A stretch of 64,000 nt of DNA from Desmodesmus armatus (lineage: Eukaryota > Chlorophyta > Chlorophyceae > Sphaeropleales > Scenedesmaceae), in NCBI GenBank assembly GCA_007449985.2, contig VIIQ02000246.1:1-64000 (forward strand). Reading direction: 5' to 3'. Under the pieces are notes generated by a model. It saw nothing but the letters and a program-made list of their open reading frames with translations, was not told where the DNA came from and searched no databases. Shown here in pieces: positions 45,506 to 58,033 of the stretch; the first letter of the stretch is position 1, and each line of letters begins with the position of its first letter. A program made the position numbers and the translations under genes.

Positions 45506-47540
45506 GGTGTCAGAGAGTGCAGAGCAGCAGCAAGAAGGGGCCGATCAAACTAGCTCAGCTGCAGAGCTATGCTGTCACACCAGCACCTCAACCACGGCTT
45601 CGACAGGATGTAGATGATGAAAAGTGGGAGAGGGAAGGGCCAGCAAGAGCCCTTGAATGCAGAAACCCTAGTGTTACGTGGTTTTGCTGCAGTTGCTCCG
45701 CATGCCTTTTCACGATAGATAGGTTACAGCAAAGTTAACGTTTTGAACAAGCCGGGCTGCGCCGCCTCCAGCAGAGATGATGCTTTCAAATGATTTTTGC
45801 GTCATGATGTAAGATCATGCTGTGTCAGCTGCAACTCTCGCATGCACGGCAGGACAAGTGGGACAATGTTCTGAGGCTGAACCTACGGCTTTGGGGCAAA
45901 CACACTGGTGGCAGCCCATCAGGGGCCATCACAGCTGGGACAGACGTACTGCTCTTAGATGTGTCAGGCTGGTGTTATGCCTGGCAAATGAACTTACGAA
46001 CAGGGGGCACACAGGGTGCTGGGAGCATAGTTACCTCAACAAACATCACATGCCTGTGAGCAGCAAGGAGCCACATGCAGTTGTTCACAGCAGTGGTAGC
46101 CCCCAGCCCTCTGTTGCATATCCTTCACCTGCCCATATGCCACAGCCTTACGACCAGCAAGGAGGACATGCTCTCCGCTGCTGCATGGCATGCATATACC
46201 TTCAGTACAACAACAGGCAGCAGCGCAGCAGCATCGGCAGCCGCTGCGCCGCTGCCCACGCTGTGGGCCCCGAGGCTGCTCAACAACCCCCCACGTTCCA
46301 CAGATTTTCGCCGTGAGCAAGTTGGGGCAGCGTCATTCTACTACCAGTACTCACTGGGCCAAGCAAGACGCCCACGTCAGGCACAAAAATGACAGGCTAC
46401 TCAATACACTAGCAACTTGGGGACACCTGTGCCATGTGCAGATGCGAAGAGGGGAAGGCGTGTGCAGGACACAGCAGTTTGCAGGCTCAGCCGACGCTGT
46501 CAATCACCTAGCTGGCAACCAACGCCTCACTTTGCTCAGGCTGTCAACACAAACATACAGTCAGCTGGTCATAACACAACACAAAGCCGCAAGTTGACAG
46601 TGCAGGTGACAACAGCATGATATCAGCGTTGCCAGGCAAGTGGCCATGAAATGCAGCCCAACTCTGCCTGCAATCGGCTTGCACCACAGCCATGCTATGT
46701 ACATGTGGTCTCCAACACTGCAGGGAGGGGTCATGGCATGCAGGTACACCCTGACGGCGTGAGCACGCGGGAATTCGATCAGACCTACTGCCTTGCCAAG
46801 ACCTAAGATCCCCGCGAGCGCAGTCGAGAGCACTCTCACAGCAACGCCACAACATGGCAACACGATCCGTCCCCCACGCGATACATGCCATCCATGGGGC
46901 CCTTGCGTCTGCATGCCCCTTCCCCCTGTCTACCCCAGTTACACCAACAAAGACACACGCAGTCATATGACGAGCCATGCCTCATGGTCATGGCTGCTGC
47001 GCTGCACAGGGGCACAGAAACACCCTGGCACCTACTGCTGGTGCAGTCAGCTTCGGACAAAAGGAGGACATGCACAGGGCATGCATGCATCCCACAGTCC
47101 ACACATCAAGCCTGATCAGTGCTGTGGTCCACAGCTGCAGCAGTTGTCGCACAAGTGACACTCAGTTCCCCAGCTGGCACTGCATACCACAGGGTATGGC
47201 GGCACAAGTGCAGCAAGGCTCACGCGCAATGAGTGCATTGACAGTCCACTGCCGCACACGCTACGGTCGCAGCCGGCTAGCAACAGCTATGCAACTAGGC
47301 ACTAGGGCACCTATTCACAAGCTGCACACAATGTGTGATGCACCACCGTATACATGCACCTCAACACAAAATGCATATATACAAGGCTGCACCTGCGTAG
47401 CCTGTGAAGTAAGGGCCTGCTACAACCTATTACACGGCTGCTGCACCGGCAAGCCCACCACAACTGCAGGCACGCAACCTACAGCAGCAAGCGCGACAGC
47501 CTGCAGTTGGCAGCAGCCTGCGCGCTGCAGAAGGAGCAAC
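45506..47540. other. Intergenic between ADP/ATP carrier and DCP1
   Basis: About 2 kb with no supported gene on either strand. It contains the carrier promoter on the left and the DCP1 3' UTR on the right; TTACA (TGTAA on minus) lies at 47430-47434. Open frames here lack recognisable motifs. Confidence 0.5.
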
Positions 47541-50091
47541 CTACTGCAGCAGTCCCACAGTCCTGAGCTCCTGTGCCAGCTGTTTTACAAAAGTATCGTT
47601 GTTGGCCAGGCGGATCAGGGCAGCTTTGACCTTGTCCCTAACCTGATCAGGGCTGAGGGCACCAATGGGGGGCTGGGGCTGTCCACCTGGAGTGGTGGCA
47701 GCTGCAACTGGGGTGGTCTTGGCCGCCCTGCAGATGCAATGCAGCAGCAGCAACATCGTGACAGCGGAGATTCACAACACCACGATGGAGTTTGGAGGTA
47801 GGTGGGGCACAGACAGCAGGGTGCGCCCACTGCATTTAGTTGCTCCTGCGGCAGTTGAGCTGAATCCAATGAAACCTCTGACAAAACAGATGATAGCAGG
47901 ACAATCCCGCACTGGCACCCACAGCACTGGGCAATCAGAGCTGTGGACCGCCTTCCTCATGTTGTTGACAGCTACAATAGACCGCTGATATACCTGCCAG
48001 ACAAAGCGAACATTAGCTGCTGCACGGCAACAGCGACATCAATTTTGTTCCCAAGGGGACCACATGAACGCCACAACATCCCACAGCCTCATACCTGCTC
48101 AGCAGCTGCTGTAGGGGGTTGCCGCCAGGCCCATTAGCTGCGCCTGCGGGTGGTGTGACCGCCGCCACCTCCTGCGTGCTGGGCTGCACTGCAGTGGGAG
48201 TGCTGCCGCCCGCTGCTGCCGGCGGCTGCGGCTTGGCGCGCTGCTGCTGCTGCTCAAAGAATGCCGGCGTCAGCAGCCCAGCTGCACCTGCTGCAGGGGC
48301 CGGCTCTGCAGGTGCGCTGCTGGGGGCTGGCACTGGGGACACGGTGGCAGCCGGGCGCTGTCCTGCGGCATGCTTGTGCTGGGCTGCCTTCAGCAGCCCC
48401 TGCAGCCCGCCAAGACCACCAGCCTGCACCATTACAGCAGACAGGAAGTGACAACATGTCACACAGGCAGATTTATCAACAACAGCTGCTGACAACTTGT
48501 TGGACAAGCGGAGTGTGACTGCGAGCGTCATGCAGTGAACTGGACTCTCAAAAAACTAGCTATAAAAAACTCATGCTGCCACCATGGGATACATGCAGTT
48601 GCCTGTCTTGAGGCTGACGCGAGCAGAGACCCTATGCTGCAAGCTGGCATGCAAGTACTTGGTGAGATGTCGCATGCTGGCTACTATGCCTGGCGCTTGC
48701 ATGATTCTGGTACCCACCGGGGCAGTCCCTGAGTCCAGCAAGTTGTTGTTGGGCACCAGCTGCTGGTTCTGCTGCAGCGTGCTCTCCGTCACGTGCACAG
48801 CGCGGTCCCAGAAGTTGTCACCGCTGCTTTCACCCGGCGCTGCCTCTGTGTGGGAGTGTGCTGCTGCTGGTGGTGGCCGGGGGGCCTCCACAGGTGTGGG
48901 CTCTGGGTGCTGGATGTATGTGATGCCTGCATCTGGCTTGGGCAGCTGCGCCAGGATCTTGTTCAGTAGGGCCGACACGCGGTGCAGATCTTCCTCCTCG
49001 AAAAACCAGATGCCGTGGATCTGCAGGTGCAGTAGGCCACCACAGCAGACATGCACACAAGGTGGTGACCCTGTCGCGACGGCTGAGCTGGACTATCAGG
49101 CCTGCTGGTCACGAAATGCTCTTGAGACGCTCCGTAGGGCAGCACACGAAGAGTCTTTGGCAAGCTGTGGTATCCAAGCTGGGGGAACAGCTGCCAACAG
49201 GCCAGCACAGGTGTAAGATGCTGTATCACACACACAAACAGAAAAGCATGCTGCGCCAGCGATGTGGTGGCAGTGCGGTCTGCAGCCTGCGCCTCATACC
49301 TCATCGTTGCCGTGTGTGTACATCAAGTAGGGAGGGTTGCTTTCCAGCTCCAGCCCGCCATGGATGGGCTCAGTGTAGTTGTCTGCGGTATGCAGGACAG
49401 CAATGTTGGTGGGTTACAGGTCTTCAAGACACACCTGCTGACCATTTCACAGCTCATCACTCCTGAAGTGGCCTCACCATGACCGGCGACTACTGCTGCC
49501 ATGTTGCATTACCAACCCCTACCTGTGCTGAGCTTGTTGAGGACCAGCATCTGGAAGCGGGGCTGTGTCCGGCGCTTGATGAGAAACAGGGAGCCTTCTA
49601 TGTTCTTGCGTTGCTGCAATCACAAGAACAGCACGGGATAAGAACAGCACGGAAACGGCAGCTCCATTTCAGCAAGTGTGGTGTTGGCAGCTCAGCCTCC
49701 ACAACAACACAGGTCACTGTCTGATCATCTACCACAATTCAAGTTGGGCTGTTTACGCCTGCTGCATGCTCCAACAGGGCCTTGGAGCCCCAGATCACAG
49801 TCAGCACACGCACCCACTGCTGATCATCAACAGACATGCGGTATAGGCACACGTGGCCGGCCGTGGTCAGGATCTGCGGCATAAGGTGAGTATAGGTGAG
49901 CATTGTTCGGCGTTTGCAAGTCTGGCAAAGCCTGTTCGGTGGTGTTTCCTCCCTTTGGGACAACAGCAGCAGGAGCCATCCCCTTGGTCGCATACCTCCT
50001 CAAGATGAGGGTCGATCCTTTTCAGGACCGCCATATTCATATCGTTGGCTTTACTGCGGTCCAGTACTGGCTGCTTTTGGACGTTTTTCAT
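47541..50091 (-). CDS. DCP1: mRNA-decapping enzyme subunit DCP1
   Basis: Seven minus-strand exons: 50091-49996, 49873-49814, 49613-49523, 49382-49300, 49020-48718, 48423-48095 and 47727-47541, consistent phases, 382 aa. Exons 1-5 encode the EVH1-like domain: LKRIDPHLEE, ILTTAGHVCLYRM, IEGSLFLIKRRTQPRFQML, and IHGIWFFEEEDLHRV before the last helix. A Pro/Ala/Gln-rich linker holds a short LLTPAFF motif, like motif I of DCP1 proteins. The C-terminus (LSPDQVRDKVKAALIRLAN) matches the DCP1 trimerisation helix. DCP1 activates DCP2 to remove the 5' cap in cytoplasmic P-bodies. The start at 50091 is chosen because it gives a usual N-terminus; ATGs at 50040 and 50034 are alternatives. It is head-to-head with the next gene. 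Confidence 0.95.
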
Positions 50092-50368
50092 CTTGCCCTG
50101 CTGCTGTGACCGCCTCTGTGACCGCCTCTGTGACCAGGCAGACCTGGAAAAGTATGCTGAGGCTCAAATGCTGCTATTCTTGTGCTTCTGCACGTCTGTA
50201 GCCTGCCTAGGATGGACCTCTCCATGTTTTGTCATAGGGTTCTGTCGTGGTTCTCCTGTTCAACAAGGTGTGACAGATTGCGTTGCATGCATGACAATCA
50301 GTGATATGTGGGCAAATAAACCCACTCCAAGCATATTTTGACTAGTGCCTCTTGCCTGATTCGGTGCC
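50092..50368. promoter_or_regulatory. Putative bidirectional promoter, DCP1 and small gene
   Basis: Only 277 bp separate the two divergent start codons. A TGACCGCCTC unit is tandemly repeated near 50108-50135, and a short A/T-rich stretch (CAAATAAACC) lies at about 50313. No TATA box is assigned. Confidence 0.4.
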
Positions 50369-52116
50369 ATGGGCAGCAGAAACAGAAGTGGCATGTTCCT
50401 GCCGGACGAGAGAGGCCTAGGAGGGGCGATGGAGATAGCTGAGGAGTACAAACACTTTCACACGAAGTGTAGATTGGTAATTTGACAATCCTGCACTGCA
50501 ACTGTGATGCTCCTCCTCCATGGCACCTCTTCAACTTGCTAACGCCTACTCCGACTCACGCAGGCCCAATCGCCAGGCCGCTGCTCTGCTGCTGACCCAC
50601 CCTCAGCTCAGCAATTAAGTTCTCAAAGGCAGGCAAAGCACGTTACCAGCAACACAGTGGCCCATGACCACCTGGTGCGGCTTGGGCACATGTACAGACG
50701 CATCGCAGCGCCAGTGCCAAGCAGCAGCAGCGGCCAGCAGGGGCCTTTGCTGCCTGAGCACAGGCCACGGCCAGGCTCTGTTGCTGCAGACATGTGCCTA
50801 TGGCTGCCCAAGCGGCATGCCAGCCCTCAAATCAGGTGTGCCTGACAGGAGCTAATTGTGCAAGCTAGCATCATTGACCTCCTTGCTGGCATTGCAGCCT
50901 TGTGTCTCAACATATTGACACTGGCAGCTGGATGTTGAGCCTACATGTGCTGGTGCTAACACCAGCAGCAGCATAGAGGCAGCAGTGAAGCACTCAGCAG
51001 TGTGGTGGTGGCAACAAATCACTGCTGTGCAGTACCACAAGCGTTTTAATGGTGCCTGTACACAGCACGAGTTTTTTCCCCGCACAAATGTTCAGCTGCA
51101 ACACCTCTCTGGTGCCATGCTGGCACTCTAATCCTGCAGGCGGCCATCCACGGCACTTGAGCAGCGCAGCAGCAGGAGCAGCAGGAGCCGTGCGTTCCAA
51201 CAGGACGCCACCAGCAGCAGCGACAGCAGGCAGCCACCGCCGCCGCTGCCGGACTGGCAGCAGCTCAAAGCAGCAGCACACCCACAGCCGCAGCCGCCGC
51301 TGCAAACTGTGCAGCTGCCACTCAGCAGGCAAGTCATCTGCAGATGGCCGGGTGACTTGCAGAGCAATCCACACACAGACCTGCACTGGTTTACATGGGC
51401 GGGTGTGCGGCACGTCCTGCAGAGCCCCATCATTCCCAAACTACACACCTGCTGCCAACTTCTTGTGAACTTGCCCCCTCTCAAACCGGCTCCCTGCTTC
51501 CTGCAAATTCATGAGGGCCTTACCATATCAGCACGCAAGTATGCTTGAAGCAGCTGCATTACCCTGAAGGTAGGCGCCAACGCCCTGAACAGTCAAAGAC
51601 TCAGCAGCTGCTGCATGGGTTGATGTCTGCCTGCAGGTACTACCTGGGTCCCAACCTGCTGCCCAGTGTGCAGCACCGGCTGTACAAGGCATCCATCATG
51701 GGTGACATCCTCACCCGGCAGCTGTACAAGGCGACGGAGATCCGGCAGCTGTGTGTGACCTTTGTGGCCAGTAACCCACCAGAGCACAGGGACCTTCTGA
51801 GACAGGTGCGCTGACGGTCCGCCATGAGGGCCACTGAGGGCTGTGGCTGAGTTGAAGAAGCTGAAGCAGGACACAGTGATGCAGAGAGAAGGGCTCAGGG
51901 CATGAATGGATGCTGGCCATGTGGCCCTGGCTTGCTGGGCTCAGCAGCTACTAGCTGGGTAGCACACAGTACATGACAGTGATGAAGGCAGCGAGTGCCT
52001 TCATGATTCTTTGCGGCTTGTGTTGTTCTGGCATGCTGTGTTGCTGTGCGCAGGTGGCGGCGGAGGTGTTGCGGGATCTTGAAGTGCCCTTTACCTCTGA
52101 ACTGGACAGCATGTGA
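50369..52116 (+). CDS. Small uncharacterised protein (109 aa), with an alternative 50-aa form
   Basis: Exon 50369-50466 can be joined to 51637-51805 and 52054-52116 with matching phases (2, 0), giving 109 aa. The product is predicted helical: MEIAEEYKHFHTK, then RLYKASIMGDILTRQLYKAT, a CVTFVASNPPEHRDLL turn, and EVLRDLEVPF at the end. Alternatively the same first exon joins 50564-50618, also beginning in the right phase, and stops at TAA 50616-50618 after QAAALLLTHPQLSN. I do not recognise either form. The longer one has charged helices like a small complex subunit, but no function is claimed. Confidence 0.6.
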
Positions 52117-53562
52117 CACAGCAGCACAGCACAGCTATGGTTGCCGCTTTGCAGACTCAGCAGTGCAGGCAGTGCCTTGAGCCAGGACTACTATGGCGGC
52201 AGCAGTGTCCTGCAGGCACCTCCCTCTGCAAGGTGGCATGTGAAATCAAGCTGCGCATGCTTGCATGGCAGAAGGCATGGCTAGCAGGGGCTTTGGTCAT
52301 GTGCGCGGCGTTGCACTGGCTGCTTGCCGACAACTATGCAACAACAAGACTGAGTAGGGGGCCAGCACAACAAGCCGCCTGATGTTTCCATCTGGGAGTT
52401 GTTGAGCATGCGGGGGCATGTGCGCCTACTTTGCATCAACCACGTATCTGCAGTGTTCAACAGTACCCTCACATGTCGCAGCCATGTGCATTGCAACCTC
52501 TACAGGACTGTTCACAAAATGATTGCAAATTGGAGCATGCGTCTTGTTACCAAGGACCAATTGCCGATAGCTCCAAGCAGAGTCCATCATACAGCCCATC
52601 TTCAAGCCTTGAAGAATGCCGTTTCAGCATTCTCACCCAGTCCAGGGGCTTAGCACATGAACCCCACACCACAGTCTCTCAATACCTGCAGCATGCTGCC
52701 CTGGCAGCACACGCTCACATCATCATCAAGAGGAGCAACACAAAGCAGCGAAACCGTGATCTACACCAACCTGCAGTCACTGCAGTGCCGTGCCTGTGCG
52801 AAAGTGATTGTTGAGTTGCCGAGGAGAGGCTTGGGGATCTGTTCTGAGTCAAGCACTGCAACCCAACTGCATTGGCCAATGATGGCAGTATGATGCATGA
52901 TCCCGTCCAGAGAGGGAGAGGAAGAGGCGAAATGAGTTAATCCTGAATATGGCCCGTTAAAAACTGGACCCCAGGTGACCCTGCCTGGGTGCCGTGCTAC
53001 CCGACAGGAGAAGGAATAGCACAACAAACAACAGCTGTGTCCCCCCCCCCCAACACAGTGACGGTCTGGCATCAGGCACACGACCAGCAGGCGTCACTAA
53101 CCGGTGTGTAGAGCACATTTGAAAGAAGCAGCCATGCAGGCCATCCGTACAGCAGGGCTGGGCAGCCACAACTCCCTGCCTAGGAGTGGGCCGTCCACCC
53201 TGCAGCAACACCCATGTTGTGGCCGGGTCTAAGAACACACCCTACACGTCATCAACCATTCGCAAGCAACAAGAACTTGGTTACTCAAAAAACCACCTAC
53301 AACTTCACCCAGCAACAACCAGACAACCTCAAGCTGGGCCTGAAGCGTGACCCAAGTAAGCAACTGAAACACCCCCCCCCCCCTGCTGTGCAGACGAACA
53401 ACGCCCCAGCCAGCCAGCACCAATGGCTTGCAAAATTCTGACATGTACATGTTTCAACACACCTGGTTGCACGGCATGTATCCAACAACACCTGGTGACT
53501 GCGGCTGGCAGCAGCCACGTCCCTAAGCAACACAGCCTGATGACACTCACTCCCCTGCCAGC
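52117..53562. other. Intergenic; no gene seen
   Basis: No recognisable coding or RNA gene. Poly-C runs lie at about 53040-53051 and 53371-53381. Confidence 0.5.
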
Positions 53563-55230
53563 TCACTCATGTGCAGACGGGTCCAACAGCTGCTGCACCT
53601 GACCCTGCAGCAGCTGCATCATCTGTGCCTGAGCAGCCAACTGCCCCTGCAGATCAGCAACCTCGCCCTGCAGCTGTGAGGCAACCTGCCGCTGCTCAGA
53701 GAGCTCCTCCTGCTGGGTGGCTAGCTGTTGCTGCTGGGTAGCTAGCTGTTGTTGTTGGGCCGATACACGCTGCTCCAGGTCAGCAATACGCTGCTGCCGG
53801 TCTGCTGCGAGGGTCAGTGAAGTGGCCTGGCGTGCTAGCTGCTGTGCAATGCTCTGCACAGCTGCTCTTTGGCCATCAGGGTCAGCACAGCAGCATTCCA
53901 GCAGCTGCAGCCACACATCAGGAGGGCCTCCATCCTGCAACACACGCAATCAGTGCAACAACACAGCAGAATATGTTTCACTGTAGTGCAGTGCATCCAT
54001 ACACCTTGCTGTTGAAACGTGTGACCCCATGTTGGTGCAGGCAGCACTTGGCAGCCGCCCGAGAACCAGCAGACACCTCTGCATGTCCCAGCACACTTGC
54101 CACGGCTGGTTCCATGATCACAATGTTTGCCCACAACCCCTGCAGGGCTGCCAAAATGCAAGCCTGCATGGCTGACATCGCCCTCCAAAGCTGCATACAT
54201 GTGTATACACCATCCTACGTACCCAACCCCAGACAGCAGGCCTGCTGCACAGTGCAGCCGCATGCACCAAACAACGCGTAGCAGGGTGTGTGTTGATCTC
54301 ACCTGCGTACTGGCCAGCTTCCTCAGCGGGTAGCTTGGGGCGCCATGGAAGCCGCGCTGACCAGTGAATCCCAGCCTGAGCAGCACCGTCGGGCTGGTGA
54401 GGGGCAGGAAGGATGCACCTGTCAGGCCTGGGCTGTCCAGGAAGGCATCGAGAGACTTGAGCTGTGTGATAGCTGCCAAGCCCTTCAGGGACGCCTCAAG
54501 GCCTGCTGTCGGGCTAAGGCCATACTTCAAGTACAAGTGGGTGAGGGCTGTGAGCTTGTGCAGCTCAGACACGTGCAGCCCAGGCTGCAGGAGCATGCCA
54601 GCACATGCTCTCAGGTTGGGGCAGCAGCTGATAAGGCTAGAAAGGTCCCCGGCACCCCATGCTGAATGTGGGGCTTGCGGGACTGCATACAAACTCACAA
54701 CCAGCAAAGTAAGGTGCGGCAGGTGCCGCGTGGGAGGGAATACCTGCGGCCAGATACCTGCTGGGGATGCAGAATCACACAGCGAAAGTTCCACCAGGGT
54801 GCTGCTGGCTGTGAGAGCCGAGTATGCAGGACAAGCCGGGGGCCAAGCATAGCCCTCCAACTGCATGTCAAGCCGCGTCAAGTGCTGCACGGATGCCATG
54901 CTGGACAAAAATGAGCCAGGCCCTTCAGCAGGACCTGCCACCTCACACTCATCAAGCAGCAGGACCTGCAGCCCAGCTGGGAGTAAAGACACTATCCCGC
55001 CCTCCACTGGCGACCTCAACAACATGTATGTGAGTGATGCAGGGTACACTAGGCCAGGGCAACTCAAGGGGCCAACTGCAGTCTCGCCAAACTCAACACT
55101 CAGGTAAAGCTGCTGCAGCCCAGTCAGGGCTGTCAGTTGGTACAAGTTCTCAACTGACAGGTTCTTGACATCCAAACATGGTAGATGCTCTAGGGACGGC
55201 AGAGTGGGCTTTGACAGGCCGCTAATGGTG
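53563..55230 (-). CDS. Leucine-rich-repeat protein with C-terminal coiled coil (LRR-3), 5' end unresolved
   Basis: Minus-strand exons from about 55230 to 54303 and from 53934 to 53563 (stop TGA), phase 0, at least 414 aa. LRR segments include LTALTGLQQLYLSVEFGE, SVQHLTRLDMQLEGYAW, HKLTALTHLYLKYG and LAAITQLKSLDAFL. The final exon starts DGGPPDVWLQL, matching the PPDVWxQL signature of LRR-1 and LRR-2, then adds a heptad-like coiled coil of about 75 residues (LEQRVSAQQQQLATQQQQL). An in-frame TAG lies just upstream of the visible frame and no ATG follows it, so an N-terminal exon (perhaps the F-box part) is missing, truncated or unrecognised. An acceptor CATTAG near 55232 is possible. It is a diverged third member of the family. 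Confidence 0.7.
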
Positions 55231-56077
55231 TAAATACCATCATGGGATGATTTCTAGCCGTCTGCAGAGATTGTTTTGTGAGAGGCAGTCGATGTAGGAT
55301 TGGTTTTTTGTGAATGACAGTTCTTCTTTGCATGAACAGAGCTTGGGTTGGCTGTTGTGTGTATTGTGTGCATTACGTTCCAGCAACAGCATGACGGGCA
55401 GTTGACACCAAGCCTGCCCTCTCTGCACAAGCCATCATCACCATTTACAGCACAGCTGGTGCCCCTTCAACAGGCTTCCTGGGGGATTCACGTCCCAGGT
55501 CCGACATGCATGTACAGGCATGTGTTGCAATGCCAGCCGCCGCTGACTGTACAGCTTGCGCCCAAGCCATACATCAAAGCACATAGCCAAAAAATTGCAG
55601 AGCTCAACAACAGCAGCTGCCAGCACATACAGGATGACACGGGCAATCGTATCATCCGGACTTCTCACGCTACCCCACCAGCACACCACAGCAGCTCACA
55701 CAGTGGTGTTTGCAGCGTGGGGGGCGACAGATGGTATGCAACAAAGTGTTGCTAGATCGTTCATTTCGGAAGTGAACATGCTTGTACTGCTCCTTGGGCA
55801 GCAAAGCGGTACAATCAACCACTGCATTAACAGTACCCAAGGCCAACAGGGCACACTCTATAGTTCACTACGCAGTGCACATGGCTGGCCCTGCAAACAA
55901 CTCCACCACGCGCTACTGCACACAGCAGGGCAGCAGCACCCCAAACAAACACCTGAAGCACAGCGTTTGCGCCGTGTCAGGCTTCTGCCCATCCGCACGT
56001 ACTCTTTGATCACAACACGCATCTACACTACATGCATTGTAACGATGCCGTCAAATGGACAACATGCTAGTACAGGC
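55231..56077. other. Intergenic or upstream exons of LRR-3; nothing recognised
   Basis: No coding stretch was identified. TTACA (TGTAA on minus) at 55445-55449 could end the transcript of the gene at 56078. Confidence 0.4.
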
Positions 56078-57753
56078 TTAGCCACCCCAGCTGGTGCCTC
56101 CGCTCTGGCTGGAGCCAAAGTTGAAGTCAAAGCCAGGGATAAAATCCAGCAGGCCACAGAAGCCCAGCACGATAGAAGATGCCTCTGCCTTGCTGATAGA
56201 CTCAGCCACACCAGGCCCACACTTGGCCTGTGCCATAGCCTTGGCCTCATTCAGCACCAAGCAGCCAGCTGAGTCCTTCGACAGGGCAATGGCAAAGGCA
56301 TTTGACCAAGACTGTGCAGTGCTGCCACCCTCGCAGAAGGCTGTAGCAGTGGCCTCTGCTACAGCAGCCTTGCTGTCTCCGCCCTGGGCAACGGCAGTAG
56401 CAATGGCCTCACCAAAAGCGTAGGTGGCTGGTGCGCCTCCCTGTGCTACTGCGCCCGTGACTGAGCGAGTGAGGTCTGGGACGCTGTTCTGCTGCTTGGC
56501 AACAGCAAAGGAGTCTGCCATGGTGGCAGCGAAGGGCTGGGTCTGGCCTCTGTCGACTGCCAGAGTGGCAGTCTTGGCCAGCAGAGCTGTGGAGGGATGA
56601 CAGCAGCAGCATGGGAACAACAGCGAAACGGCGGCGGCGGAGCAGATAGGATGTCAGTGCTGAGCCGTCAAGGCGCGGCAGATGGCGATCATCGGCTGTT
56701 GATGGTGAAGCAGGTGCTGCATGTACTGCTGTAAATGTACCACCCGTGTTTGCAGGAAATTCTGCTGGCCTCGGTCTACATGTCCTAGCTGGTTGCTGCT
56801 TGCCTGCGGTGGTGCAAGACATCCACCACAGGCAGCAGGCGAGTACACAGGTTACTGAGTAACCCAGAACCACCAAGGCTGTCGCCACTCACATGCGGCA
56901 ATGTTGGGTGCAGCCACAGAAGTCGCTGCAACTGCCTCTGCCACCGCCATGCTGTTGCCGCCCTCAGTGGCTGCACTGGCGAGGGATGTAGCAGCAGCCT
57001 CCTGGTTGCTGCCAAAGGTCTCTGCAAGGGAGTTGGCAGCAGCCTTGGCATTGCCGCGCTTCCTCAGGTTCTGGGACAAACCCAGGCCAGGGCCAGAGGT
57101 GGGCGCTGCAATGGTCTGCCTGGGGCGGTTGCGGTAGCCGGAAGCTCCCCCTGTGAAACGTGACAGGCTGTTGACGTCACCCTTGTTGGGGTTGGGGTTT
57201 GGCCTGTCCCTGTTGCCGTTGCCATTGCCATTTCCTGCAGAGGCGCCACTGCCAGCACCAGCATTGCTGCCTTGACCCTGGCCTTGGCCCTGACCCCATG
57301 GTGGGCCCCTGTTGCCGGAGTTGCCTGGCTGCCAGCCCTGCTGCCAGGGCCGCCCTTGCAGCAGCTTCCTGCTTGAAGCGTCAGCAGCAGCCCCTGCAGA
57401 CAATCACGTGAATGAGGGTTGCTCAGAAAGTGTCAGCTGTCAGTAAAGTTGCTCTGCATTAGCATAGGGAAGGTGTGTCAGCTGTGATCAAAAGCAGTTC
57501 CCCTCTGTTCTGCGTCTAGCCATGCGCTGCTGCTACATGTAGTACGGCTGGACTAGTAGATAGAGTTTGCGACACACGCAAGTTGTGAGCTACATTGTAT
57601 CTGGACGAGTGTGCTTCAGGGACTTAAATCTGGCAAGGAGGACTGCCATTGTCGCGTGACAGCCAATGAGAAATCTGACGCACCGTAAACAGCTACTGAG
57701 AACAAGCATAACAGGGCCAGCAGCACAACAGCACACCCCCGGAGTCCAGTCAT
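56078..57753 (-). CDS. Secreted Gly/Asn- and Ala-rich protein, likely extracellular matrix
   Basis: Three minus-strand exons: 57753-57684, 57393-56893 and 56586-56078, phase-consistent, 359 aa. Exon 1 is essentially a signal peptide (GCAVVLLALLCLFSVAVYG). Residues about 30-90 are low complexity (GQGQGQG, NGNGNGN, NPNPNKG). From about residue 120 an Ala-rich periodic pattern runs to the end, with GG breaks every 25-30 residues (AAATSLASAATEGGNSMAV, TAVAQGGDSKAAVAEATAT). The C-terminus holds scattered Cys and a Gly/Ser end (FNFGSSQSGGTSWGG). The alternating Ala blocks suggest a fibrous or cell-wall protein, but no family is recognised. The start is the only ATG opening a signal sequence. Confidence 0.75.
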
Positions 57754-58033
57754 GCTGTTTGCGACTGCAGTTCACGCAAGGCTTGCACTGGCTGCCTTTT
57801 TGACGAACACTACTGAACAACGTAGATGCGGAGTTGGCAAACACACCCTGTGCGGCTCTGTCTTGACGGGTAACCCACTGCGGAATACCAAACGGCAGCT
57901 TCCCACCGGCCAGCGACCTACAGTCCCTTATCCATACGGGCACATCACTGTGAATATGCGGCATTATACAAGCCTGAGCCGCTTTGACGTTGGCACGTGC
58001 ATCCAATCTGCAAGCAGCTGGTGTTTGGGGTGT
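57754..58033. other. Upstream region of the secreted-protein gene
   Basis: About 280 bp with no gene seen; presumably its promoter. Confidence 0.4.
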
